Below are positions 28,490-35,226 of a stretch of 52,528 bases of DNA, piece by piece. This stretch comes from JBCDCB01 sp039182735. Its GTDB lineage: Bacteria > Planctomycetota > Phycisphaerae > Phycisphaerales > UBA1924. The notes under the pieces were generated by a model. It did no database searches and was not told the origin of the DNA. It saw nothing but the letters and a program-made list of their open reading frames with translations. The translations under genes were made by a program, and so were the position numbers. Location of the stretch: positions 1 to 52,528 of the forward strand of contig JBCDCB010000019.1 of assembly GCA_039182735.1 (NCBI GenBank), in the 5' to 3' direction. Each line of letters opens with the position of its first letter. Position 1 is the first letter of the stretch.

Positions 28490-28801
28490 TTGAAGCTCAG
28501 CGAGATCGGTCCCGGGATGAAGGTGACGGTGGTTGGGCTTGGGCTCGTCACGTCCGACCCGGGCATTGTGACTCCGATCGGTCGCCTCGACTTCTTCCCC
28601 GACATCATCGGCTACGTGCTGATATCGGTGGGCGCGTTTGGTACGTGGCGAGGCCTACGACCGCTCCGAGGGCATTCGGCAATTCTTGCAACGGCCATCA
28701 CCGCAGGGCTTCTTGGCTTGCTCGACATCCCGATGATCGTCGGCTGGTGGATTGGTATTCAGACTCATCTTGAATGGGGCCTGATCTACATTCTTTTTTA
28801 G
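28490..28801 (+). CDS. N-terminal part of a membrane protein gene interrupted by TAG
   Basis: The 103-residue reading starts best at TTG 28490, with AGGAGA just upstream; GTG 28460 inside the ispG end is the alternative. It has hydrophobic segments around the RLDFFPDIIGYVLISVGAFG motif and ILATAITAGLLGLLDIPMIVGWWIG, and ends GLIYILF at TAG 28799-28801. The same frame continues immediately with IIMMLMSVALWASFALG, so the TAG falls in the middle of what looks like one transmembrane helix. The region is visibly less GC-rich than its neighbours. A nonsense mutation of a 242-residue protein is the simplest reading. Confidence 0.55.
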   Translation: MKLSEIGPGMKVTVVGLGLVTSDPGIVTPIGRLDFFPDIIGYVLISVGAFGTWRGLRPLRGHSAILATAITAGLLGLLDIPMIVGWWIGIQTHLEWGLIYILF

Positions 28802-28807
28802 ATCATC

Positions 28808-29218
28808 ATGATGCTCATGAGTGTGGCGCTCTGGGCGAGTTTCGCGCTCGGGATCGGAGCAGCATGCCATGAGGTTGCGAAGACCAAGTCGCGAATGAAA
28901 CCAACCGCAAGCGCCTGGACTGCAATGACATGGGTTTCGATTTCGGTCATTGGATTGATCTATCTTGGCGGAACGGCCATTCTCATCGCGTCATTTCGGG
29001 ACCTCGCTCATGCCGAAGCAGCGATCGTGAGCGCCGCCCCTCTTGTCTGTGGTGCCTCAATCGTTTCGCTAGCGATTACGATCTACATAGGGTTTACGGT
29101 TTGGCAAACGGCCCGCGCGTTCGATGATCTCGCCAACGCCAGTGCACTTGCGACACTTCATCGCACCAGCGCCACGCAAACAAACACCCCGCCCGAGGGA
29201 TCCTCGGACGGGGTGTGA
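28808..29218 (+). CDS. C-terminal part of the TAG-interrupted membrane protein
   Basis: This 136-residue reading is in the same frame as the segment ending at TAG 28801 and has an ATG seven bases after it, so it could be re-initiated. It has three hydrophobic segments (MMLMSVALWASFALGIGAA, MTWVSISVIGLIYLGGTAILIA, AAPLVCGASIVSLAITIYIGF) and a polar tail. The last 11 codons form part of a terminator hairpin. No family is recognised. If the TAG is a sequencing error or mutation, this and the upstream part make one four- to six-helix protein. Confidence 0.5.
   Translation: MMLMSVALWASFALGIGAACHEVAKTKSRMKPTASAWTAMTWVSISVIGLIYLGGTAILIASFRDLAHAEAAIVSAAPLVCGASIVSLAITIYIGFTVWQTARAFDDLANASALATLHRTSATQTNTPPEGSSDGV
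29184..29216. terminator. bidirectional terminator hairpin between converging genes
   Basis: ACACCCCG (29184-29191) pairs with CGGGGTGT (29209-29216) and, inside, CCGAGG (29193-29198) pairs with CCTCGG (29202-29207), with one mismatch between and a three-base loop. The hairpin lies inside the last codons of the plus-strand gene and 38 bases beyond the stop of the minus-strand dockerin gene. On the minus strand it is followed by GTTTGTTTGCG, a T-rich stretch, so it should terminate that gene best. Confidence 0.6.
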
Positions 29219-29253
29219 ATGTGCGATCGGGTTGTTCGGCGTGTCGGGTGCGG

Positions 29254-30834
29254 TCAGTCGCCGGCGCCGAGGTTGGAGACGACAAAGGTGATGTCGGCGG
29301 TGGTTGTTTCGCCGTCGCCGTTGGCGTCACCGGGCGTGCCGGTGGCACCGGGCGATCCTGCGCCGAGGTTCGAGACGACGAAGGTGACGTCTGCGGTGGT
29401 GACGAGCCCGTCGCCGTTGACGTCGCCGGGGACGTTCTCGCCCGGGAAGTAGAGGACGACGGTGAGGTCTTCGATCCCGCCGGGGGTTCCGCTTGGCGTT
29501 TCGGCGCGGGCGAGGAAGCCCTGTCCTTCGTCAGCGGCGATGAGTTCGACGATGAGCATGTCCGGTTCGACCAAGACGTCATTGGGATCGAAGTGGAAGG
29601 TGTTGCCGGTGTCGGTATCGACGGCGACGACGCGCGGTTCATCGCTTGCAGAGCCCGGTGCGTGCCCGATGACGGTGAAGAAGGCCTGGAGGTTGGCGTT
29701 CGAGGGGACGCCGAACTGATGCCAGATGGTGTAGTCGGCGGCGTTGACGACGCCGTCGGGACGGGGCTCGAAGTCCTCGCCGATGTTGATCGGGCCGAAG
29801 TTCGCGACCTGGGGCTGCGGCTGTGAAATGTCGAGCGACATCCACCAGTCGGAACCGTCGTTCTGATTCGTCATGACGACGATGGGCTGCGACGAGACGA
29901 GATCGAGCGCGACGATCTCGATCGGAACGTTCTGCAACGGCGGGGGCACGGGCAGCGGCAGGGGCTGGATGAGCGTCTGCGGGTTGGGCGGGAGCGGGAG
30001 CTGGAAGGCGGCGCCATCGACGAGGGTGAGGAAGCCGGCGTCGCTGCCGAGCGCCGAGCCGAGCTGCACGTGGAGCTGCATGCCGACGGGCACGCCGTTG
30101 ACGTCGCCGACCGCGACGCGGACGCCGCCTGTGAACTGCGGGGGCACGGGGACCGGGAGCACGGCGAGGTGCCCGGCCGGGTCGAGCGGGTCGTAGGCGT
30201 TCATGTCGCCGACGATGATGACGTTGTCGGTGGGCTGCCCCGGGATCGTGACGGTGCCGGCACCGAAGAGGAACCCGTCGATCGGGGTCGGGGGCTGGAC
30301 GTTGCCGCGTCGCCAGAGGGCGAAGTCCACGGCGTCCACGGTGCTGCTGGCGTTGGGCGGGATGGGCAGCGGGAAGGCGTCGAGCGGCCCGGCCATCGGC
30401 CCGACCCACAGGGTCATGGCGGAGTCGGTCAATGAGTCGGATGTTCCGAGGACGTGGACGATGTCGGTGTCGTCCCAGAGGCCGTTCTGGTTGGTGTCGG
30501 AGGGGGCCGCGCCCTGCGCGGAGCAGCCGAAGAAGGGGAAGAGCGGGTTGATTGGGATGACGGGGATGACGCCGTAGCGGGGCGAGACAAAGGATTGGTT
30601 GAACCCGGAGAAGGGGTTGAACCAGAACCCGGTGGCGAACCCGAAGCCGAAGTAGTTGGACTGGCCCCGGGGCGGGCCGTTGAAGTGGAAGTCGTAGGTG
30701 GCGGTGCCGTCGAAGGGGTCTGGGACGACCTCGCCCGCGAGGTCCTGCCCGATCGACGCGGCGTTGATCGAGCAGGCGAAACCGAGCGTGAGGGCGGCGA
30801 AACGGGCGTGGAGGCGGTCGGCGGGGCGTGTCAT
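29254..30834 (-). CDS. secreted protein with tandem C-terminal dockerin-like repeats
   Basis: The 526-residue protein has a signal peptide (FAALTLGFACSINAASIGQ), an aromatic/Gly/Pro-rich N-terminal part (YFGFGFATGFWFNPFSGFNQ), a Pro-rich middle and a C-terminus with two calcium-type dockerin repeats, GDVNGDGLVTTADVTFVVSNLG and GDANGDGETTTADITFVVSNLG. Earlier segments (DTNQNGLWDDTDIVHVLG; DGVVNAADYTIWHQFG) look like further single repeats. In Phycisphaerae such tails are common on exported proteins, but cohesin partners are generally not known. No enzymatic domain is recognised. ATG 30834 follows a GGAG. Confidence 0.72.
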   Translation of the reverse strand: MTRPADRLHARFAALTLGFACSINAASIGQDLAGEVVPDPFDGTATYDFHFNGPPRGQSNYFGFGFATGFWFNPFSGFNQSFVSPRYGVIPVIPINPLFPFFGCSAQGAAPSDTNQNGLWDDTDIVHVLGTSDSLTDSAMTLWVGPMAGPLDAFPLPIPPNASSTVDAVDFALWRRGNVQPPTPIDGFLFGAGTVTIPGQPTDNVIIVGDMNAYDPLDPAGHLAVLPVPVPPQFTGGVRVAVGDVNGVPVGMQLHVQLGSALGSDAGFLTLVDGAAFQLPLPPNPQTLIQPLPLPVPPPLQNVPIEIVALDLVSSQPIVVMTNQNDGSDWWMSLDISQPQPQVANFGPINIGEDFEPRPDGVVNAADYTIWHQFGVPSNANLQAFFTVIGHAPGSASDEPRVVAVDTDTGNTFHFDPNDVLVEPDMLIVELIAADEGQGFLARAETPSGTPGGIEDLTVVLYFPGENVPGDVNGDGLVTTADVTFVVSNLGAGSPGATGTPGDANGDGETTTADITFVVSNLGAGD

Positions 30835-30866
30835 GCGAAGGCTCCGGATGGAGAAGGAGAGGTGTG

Positions 30867-30882
30867 GGAACACCTGTGTTCC
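30867..30882 (-). promoter_or_regulatory. palindrome in the upstream region of the dockerin gene
   Basis: GGAACAC (30867-30873), two bases, then GTGTTCC (30876-30882): a perfect 7-bp inverted repeat 33 bases before the start of the secreted protein gene on the minus strand. It could be an operator. The GAAC-N6-GTTC spacing differs from the Bacillus-type LexA box (N4), so no regulator is assigned. Confidence 0.35.
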
Positions 30883-30952
30883 GCGTTCGTCGGCCCGGTC
30901 TGACAGCAGCACGTGGGAATTGGTGAGATGCCTCGGGACACGCCGGAGGGGG

Positions 30953-30980
30953 TTGCCCGAACGGAGGTCGCTGCTACACT
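30953..30980 (+). promoter_or_regulatory. candidate promoter of the rpsL-rpsG operon
   Basis: TTGCCC (30953-30958), a 16-base spacer and TACACT (30975-30980) give a fair sigma-70-type match about 100 bases before rpsL. The spacing is one base short of ideal. No better pair is visible in the 246-bp gap. Confidence 0.4.
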
Positions 30981-31041
30981 GTCCGGCTCGCTTGCGGGGG
31001 GTTCCGCGGGCGTGGTGGAATCGTTGACGAACCTGCAGCCA

Positions 31042-31060
31042 AGCCGGGCCATGCCCGGCT
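31042..31060 (+). promoter_or_regulatory. hairpin in the rpsL leader
   Basis: AGCCGGGC (31042-31049) pairs perfectly with GCCCGGCT (31053-31060) around a CAT loop, 20 bases before the rpsL ATG. No T-tract follows, so it is unlikely to be a terminator; it may influence translation start or be a protein-binding site. Confidence 0.4.
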
Positions 31061-31080
31061 CTCGATGAGATCCATTCGCG

Positions 31081-31455
<375 letters not shown>

Positions 31456-31547
31456 GTCACCCGCTCACGCGAGCGATCGACCGATCACATCAACGGCACG
31501 TAATCCCGCGCATCCGTCTCCGGCAGTGAGCGGCGTGGGGTGAACGA

Positions 31548-31574
31548 GGGGCCGCGGCCCCCAGCCCGAAGGAG
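31548..31574 (+). promoter_or_regulatory. palindrome and Shine-Dalgarno in the rpsL-rpsG spacer
   Basis: A perfect 14-bp palindrome (GGGGCC, GC, GGCCCC at 31548-31561) stands seven bases before the Shine-Dalgarno AAGGAG (31569-31574) of rpsG. In E. coli, S7 represses its operon by binding this rpsL-rpsG spacer, so the palindrome is a candidate S7-binding or translation-control element; that role is inferred from location only. Confidence 0.4.
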
Positions 31575-31581
31575 ACCGACC

Positions 31582-32076
31582 ATGGCCGGACGCATCACGC
31601 ACTCCGAACAGCAGCTCCGTCCCGATCCGCGCTTCCACGACAAGCGCTTCGCGAAGTTCACGAACTGCATCATGGAAGACGGGCGCAAGTCCGTCGCCCA
31701 GCGCGTGATGTACGACGCGATGGACGAGATCCAGAAGCGCCTCGAAGACATGAACGACCCCGACGCGCCGGACAAGGCGATCGACGTCTTCCACATGGCG
31801 ATCGACAACGTCAAGCCCCGCGTCGAGGTCCGCTCGAAGCGCATCGGCGGTGCGAACTACCAGGTCCCCATCGAGGTCGGCCCGAAGCGTCAGCAGTCGC
31901 TGGCGTTCCGCTGGATCATTCAGTCGTGCCGCAAGGAGAAGGGGCGCCCGATGCACCTCCGCCTGGCGGACGAGTTCATCGCGGCGGCACGCGGCGAGGG
32001 CAAGGCGATGACCACACGCGAGCAGACGCACCGCATGGCCGAGGCGAACCGGGCGTTTGCGCACTTCGCGCGTTAG
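31582..32076 (+). CDS. rpsG: 30S ribosomal protein S7
   Basis: The 164-residue protein follows S7: DPRFHDKRFAKFTNCIMEDGRKSVAQRVMYDAM, DVFHMAIDNVKPRVEVRSKRIGGANYQVPIEV, RWIIQSCRKEKGRPMHLRLADEFIAAARGEGKAM and the end TTREQTHRMAEANRAFAHFAR. It nucleates the 30S head. Start ATG 31582 fits the AAGGAG at 31569. It is slightly longer than the 156-residue bacterial norm because of a few extra residues in the N-terminal half. A hairpin follows the stop directly. Confidence 0.97.
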   Translation: MAGRITHSEQQLRPDPRFHDKRFAKFTNCIMEDGRKSVAQRVMYDAMDEIQKRLEDMNDPDAPDKAIDVFHMAIDNVKPRVEVRSKRIGGANYQVPIEVGPKRQQSLAFRWIIQSCRKEKGRPMHLRLADEFIAAARGEGKAMTTREQTHRMAEANRAFAHFAR

Positions 32077-32093
32077 CGCGAGCGTTGCTCGCG
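32077..32093 (+). terminator. hairpin directly after rpsG
   Basis: CGCGAGC (32077-32083) pairs with GCTCGCG (32087-32093) around GTT, starting the base after the rpsG stop. The downstream bases are G-rich with short T runs rather than a U-tract, so it may terminate weakly or stabilise the mRNA 3' end. Confidence 0.45.
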
Positions 32094-32117
32094 GGGTTCG
32101 GGGGTTTGGGTTTGGGG
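32093..32117 (+). other. G-quadruplex-forming motif after rpsG
   Basis: Four runs of 4, 5, 3 and 4 guanines are separated by TTC, TTT and TTT on the coding strand. This is a canonical four-tract G-quadruplex pattern. It lies between the rpsG hairpin and the ssrA promoter region, so it would be in the 3' end of the ribosomal-protein mRNA. Confidence 0.5.
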
Positions 32118-32180
32118 TCTGGCGGAGGCCGGGCCTCGGGTCCACGGTCATACCCCGCATCCCATCCCCCGTACCCGGTC

Positions 32181-32186
32181 TAGAAT
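32181..32186 (+). promoter_or_regulatory. candidate -10 element for ssrA
   Basis: TAGAAT at 32181-32186 is a good -10 match 55 bases upstream of the mature tmRNA 5' end, which would leave a 5' leader for RNase P to remove. No convincing -35 is visible about 17 bases upstream. Confidence 0.35.
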
Positions 32187-32240
32187 CGGATTGCGTCGCC
32201 GGTCCGGCATGCCGATACCGACGACGGTTCTTTGACAAGC

Positions 32241-32589
32241 GGGGCCGATCGGTATCGACCGGACACGGAAGCGTGGAGTGGCGCGTCGCGGCGCACGCAG
32301 CCCGCGTTATCAAGCGTGCACCACTTATAACTGCCGAACCGCAGTTTGCTTTGGCTGCCTGATTCAGGTGCCATGAACGTCGCCTGACGTCCGATGGGGC
32401 GGCGTTCAAAGACTATCGGGCTGGTTCGTGAGCCTCTGCTCCGGGGCACAGCGAGCGAGAACCAATCGGGGCTGGAGCGGACGGACCCCGTCGATGGGGG
32501 ACGCACGTTCGAGATCAAATCATCGACTACACGCGTAGAGGCGCCACGTGGACTGTCACGGCACGGGGGTTCGATTCCCCCCGGCTCCA
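32241..32589 (+). ncRNA. ssrA: transfer-messenger RNA (tmRNA)
   Basis: The 349-base RNA starts GGGGCCGATCGGTATCGACC and ends with a tRNA-like T-arm (GGGGG, TTCGATT, CCCCC) and the acceptor strand CGGCTCC plus discriminator A. The two ends pair over seven bases with one G-U. The resume codon GCC at 32333, preceded by TAACT, opens a tag frame to TGA 32360-32362 encoding AEPQFALAA, with the ALAA end recognised by ClpXP-type proteases. CCA is not encoded. tmRNA rescues stalled ribosomes. Its 3' 23 bases are repeated at 33751. Confidence 0.93.
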
Positions 32590-32591
32590 TT
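32569..32591 (+). repeat. attachment-site-like repeat, copy at the tmRNA 3' end
   Basis: This 23-bp stretch, starting at the T-loop (GTTCGATTC) and ending two bases after the discriminator (CGGCTCCATT), recurs at 33751-33773 with one mismatch. The 3' half of ssrA from the T-loop on is a known integration site of tyrosine recombinases, so this is the presumed attL. Confidence 0.65.
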
Positions 32592-32593
32592 TT

Positions 32594-33403
32594 ATGACGC
32601 GAATGCTCACGTCGTGCGCCGGGTGCGCACTCCGCGCCGTCAGCAGCCCGCTCGGGCTGCTCGCTGCGTGCAAGTTCGCGCTGATCGCGATACTGCTGCT
32701 CGCGTACGCATCCTGGCGATCCGTCAACTCGGATGACGTCGATACGGAGATCTTTGTCCAGTCGGGACGCGCGCCCGAGATCGCGGTGCTCGACGTTCAC
32801 TTCTTGAGCCGCTGGGGGAGCCGGGTCGAGAGCCGCGTGGTGTTGCCGCGCGAGCGGCTGCGGATCCAGCAGCGCGCACATCCGGGCTATGAGGTGAGCC
32901 TCCGATCCGATCGGGATGTTTCGCCGTGGCACTGGGGCGTCGCGGTCGAGTATGACTTTCGATCGGAGTCGGTCACGGACATCGGCGAGCGACGCGACCG
33001 GTGGATCTCGTTTGCGCCCGATCCGGCGTACACCGAGGTGCTCACGCTCAGCGGGCCGCTGCCGCTGCTCCGTGCGACCTCGCACTCGACGATCTCGAGC
33101 CTCGCGGCCACGAATCCAGCGTTCGGCGTCGATGACGGATTCATCGTCAACAACTACCGCCCGCCCGACAGGTTCTTTCGACTGTCGTCGTTCGTCGTGC
33201 CGACGCGAATCCTGTGGCCCGGGTTCGTTGCGAGCCTCGCGACTTGGATCCTCGTGTTTCTGCTCGGCCACGTTGTCGTGCGGTTTGTGTTCCTGTTTCA
33301 CCGCCTCGCATCGGGTCGCTGCCCGGTCTGCAGGTACGAGACGTGTTCACTCACGCGGACCATGAGCCGGCTTGTTTGCACCGAGTGTGGATTTGAGACG
33401 TGA
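32594..33403 (+). CDS. membrane protein with C-terminal zinc ribbon, in the ssrA-adjacent insert
   Basis: The 269-residue protein has an N-terminal transmembrane helix (about residues 25-42, CKFALIAILLLAYAS), a long presumably extracytoplasmic region, a second helix (about 206-235, LWPGFVASLATWILVFLLGHVVVRFVFLF) and a C-terminal ribbon CPVCRYETCSLTRTMSRLVCTECG. The layout matches the CGYDIRG-ending protein at 33785, so it is a divergent relative. The ATG lies five bases after the tmRNA 3' end with no room for a Shine-Dalgarno; start at 32594 or 32603 is uncertain. Function unknown. Confidence 0.62.
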   Translation: MTRMLTSCAGCALRAVSSPLGLLAACKFALIAILLLAYASWRSVNSDDVDTEIFVQSGRAPEIAVLDVHFLSRWGSRVESRVVLPRERLRIQQRAHPGYEVSLRSDRDVSPWHWGVAVEYDFRSESVTDIGERRDRWISFAPDPAYTEVLTLSGPLPLLRATSHSTISSLAATNPAFGVDDGFIVNNYRPPDRFFRLSSFVVPTRILWPGFVASLATWILVFLLGHVVVRFVFLFHRLASGRCPVCRYETCSLTRTMSRLVCTECGFET

Positions 33404-33466
33404 CTGCCTGTGTTGCACCGTTTTGATTCTCGTTGCGATCCTCGGCCCCTGAGTTATGCTTCCGTC

Positions 33467-33748
33467 ATGCCCGCTGCGCAAGTGATCGCATCCCCGGCCT
33501 TGGCCGTTCAGATGACCGTGGTGGTCCACGATGAATCGGTGACGGTGCTTCCGTGGGTTTTTCTTGCACTCCTCGCGGCACTCGCCGCGGTCGTTGTGGT
33601 CACGAAGCCACTCCGCGTGATGTCTAGGAGGAGACTCGCAATCGTTGTCGGAATCGGCGTGCTCGTTCCGGTGCTCGGAACGATCTTCGCGATCGCGTAT
33701 CTGGCGTGGACGATCCGGAAGCCGGCTTTGATTGTCGCGGATCATTGA
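33467..33748 (+). CDS. small membrane protein in the ssrA-adjacent insert
   Basis: The 93-residue protein from ATG 33467 has two or three hydrophobic segments (SVTVLPWVFLALLAALAAVVVV and IVVGIGVLVPVLGTIFAIAYLAW) separated by a basic loop (RVMSRRR). It ends three bases before the displaced tmRNA 3'-end repeat. No family is recognised; the second half resembles generic PLDc_N-like or phage-shock-like small membrane segments only superficially. Confidence 0.5.
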   Translation: MPAAQVIASPALAVQMTVVVHDESVTVLPWVFLALLAALAAVVVVTKPLRVMSRRRLAIVVGIGVLVPVLGTIFAIAYLAWTIRKPALIVADH

Positions 33749-33750
33749 GT

Positions 33751-33773
33751 GTTCGATTCGCCCCGGCTCCATT
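33751..33773 (+). repeat. displaced copy of the tmRNA 3' end (attR-like)
   Basis: This stretch matches 32569-32591 at 22 of 23 positions: GTTCGATTC then G instead of C, then CCCCGGCTCCATT. Outside this span the two loci do not match, so the repeat boundaries are sharp. The mismatch falls in the T-stem, where the displaced copy is free to drift because it no longer encodes functional RNA. Confidence 0.65.
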
Positions 33774-33784
33774 ACCATCAAGGC

Positions 33785-34522
33785 ATGCTGTCGCCGATTC
33801 GACACTTCAGAGTTCGTGCCCCCCTGTCACTAACTCAGACCACTTTCGAGCGCGAGTTGCAATTCAGGTGGTATGCAATCGGCTTGCTAATTCTTTTGTG
33901 GATATTGCTCGCGAGCCTTCCGATCTCCGCATCTCTCAGCAACCAACGCGGAGGGTACGCGATGAGCCGCTCGGCCTTTCACCGTATCAGCGGTGAGTTG
34001 AGGCCCGGCAACTGGAACGTTTTTGCACGAGGAGTCCGTCCCGAATGGGTTATCATCTCGTCAATTGATTTCTTGAGTGAGCCGTCCGCGCTGGGGCTCG
34101 TTCAGGACAAACGGTTTGTTCTCACGATTTACCTGCAGAACAACCACGTCGATCGCCTCGATTCGATGAACCCTTCAGGCGACACGGAACGCCGCCTACT
34201 CGTAGATCACTTTGCGCGTTATGGCGCACACATATCGGCTGTTCAGGCAGAGACACTTCTCACTCAGCTACGTGCGAACTCCTTCGCGTTTCCCCAAGTA
34301 ACGCTTCAGGATCGCCGAGTGCTATGGGGACGACTTCCCATCGTATTCGGATACGTTCTGATTCCAATCGGGCTCGCGGTCGCACTCGTGAGCCTTCTTG
34401 GCATCGGAAGAAGCCTCCGACTGATCGAATCGATGACGTGTCGCACGTGCGGATACGACATCCGAGGTATTCTTACAGGACAATGCCCCGAGTGCGGCAA
34501 TGCGATCACGTACGACAGTTGA
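33785..34522 (+). CDS. membrane protein with C-terminal CGYDIRG zinc ribbon
   Basis: The 245-residue protein starts at ATG 33785, 11 bases beyond the displaced tmRNA repeat. It has an N-terminal helix (about residues 30-49, YAIGLLILLWILLASLPIS), a soluble middle of about 130 residues, a second helix (IVFGYVLIPIGLAVALVSLLGIG) and a C-terminal ribbon CRTCGYDIRGILTGQCPECG. This is the same two-helix plus ribbon layout as the gene at 32594. The DNA is clearly AT-richer than flanking housekeeping genes, a sign of transfer or relaxed selection. Function unknown. Confidence 0.65.
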   Translation: MLSPIRHFRVRAPLSLTQTTFERELQFRWYAIGLLILLWILLASLPISASLSNQRGGYAMSRSAFHRISGELRPGNWNVFARGVRPEWVIISSIDFLSEPSALGLVQDKRFVLTIYLQNNHVDRLDSMNPSGDTERRLLVDHFARYGAHISAVQAETLLTQLRANSFAFPQVTLQDRRVLWGRLPIVFGYVLIPIGLAVALVSLLGIGRSLRLIESMTCRTCGYDIRGILTGQCPECGNAITYDS

Positions 34523-34543
34523 GCGCACCGCTACCCTCCGCCC

Positions 34544-35176
34544 ATGCTCACGCTCCTCGATATCGGCGACCTGCTCGGGACGTTTGTCTTCGCGATCACC
34601 GGTGCCATCGCCGCCGCGGAGAAACGCCTCGACTTCGGCGGGTTCCTCATCCTCGCCTTCATCACCGCGGTCGGCGGCGGGACGATCCGCGACGTGCTGC
34701 TCGATCGCGGCGGGGTCTTCTGGGCCGACCGCCCGCAGTACCTCGGGCTGTGCGCCCTGGCCGCGCTGCTCGTCTTCTTCGCCGGATCGCGCGTCGGCAA
34801 ACTCCGCAATACGCTGCTGTGGGGTGACGCGTTTGGGCTCGCGCTCTTCAGCGTGATCGGCGCGGGCATCGCGCTCGAAGCCGGCGCGGGCACCGTCATG
34901 GCGATCATGATGGGCGTGCTGACGTGCTGCGGCGGCGGGATCCTGCGCGAGGTGATCCGCAACGAGGTGCCGATCATCCTGCAACGTGACATCTACATCA
35001 GTGCGGCGCTGGCGGGAAGTACGACGTTCGTGCTGCTGATGGGCGCGGGTCTGCCGGCGCTGGTGAGCGGGTTGATCGGCGGCGTGGTGACGTTCGGCCT
35101 GCGTGCCGCGGGGATCGTGTGGAAGCTGAGCCTGCCGGTGTACGGCGGGACACGTGGGCCCGGCGCAATCGCGTAG
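34544..35176 (+). CDS. TRIC-type cation channel family protein (YicG/UPF0126)
   Basis: The 210-residue protein has seven hydrophobic segments in two internally similar halves: LLGTFVFAITGAIAAAEKRLDFGGFLILAFITAVGGGTIRDVLL and then DAFGLALFSVIGAGIALEAGAGTVMAIMMGVLTCCGGGILREVI. The GGGTIRD and GGGILRE motifs at the ends of the halves mark the bacterial TRIC/UPF0126 family, trimeric monovalent-cation channels. The protein is 21 bases after the preceding gene and probably has its own promoter. Physiological role is uncertain. Confidence 0.88.
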   Translation: MLTLLDIGDLLGTFVFAITGAIAAAEKRLDFGGFLILAFITAVGGGTIRDVLLDRGGVFWADRPQYLGLCALAALLVFFAGSRVGKLRNTLLWGDAFGLALFSVIGAGIALEAGAGTVMAIMMGVLTCCGGGILREVIRNEVPIILQRDIYISAALAGSTTFVLLMGAGLPALVSGLIGGVVTFGLRAAGIVWKLSLPVYGGTRGPGAIA

Positions 35177-35226
35177 CGCGGTATGCTCTCCGGGTTCGCA
35201 GTTCATCAAACATCGGAGGAGACGAC

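Larger units (their letters stand above)
32592..33773 (+). mobile_element. small insert flanked by tmRNA 3'-end repeats (integrated element remnant)
   Basis: The 1.2-kb segment between the intact ssrA 3' end and its displaced copy has the geometry of an element integrated into ssrA. It holds two plus-strand membrane-protein genes and no integrase, so it would be a deletion remnant or a passenger moved by another element's integrase. The evidence is the 22-of-23 direct repeat alone; neither gene is a known mobile-element gene. Confidence 0.45.

Noticed and set aside
32231..32258. TTGACA next to the tmRNA 5' end as its promoter -35
   Set aside because: The matching -10 would fall inside the mature RNA, so it cannot drive full-length ssrA.
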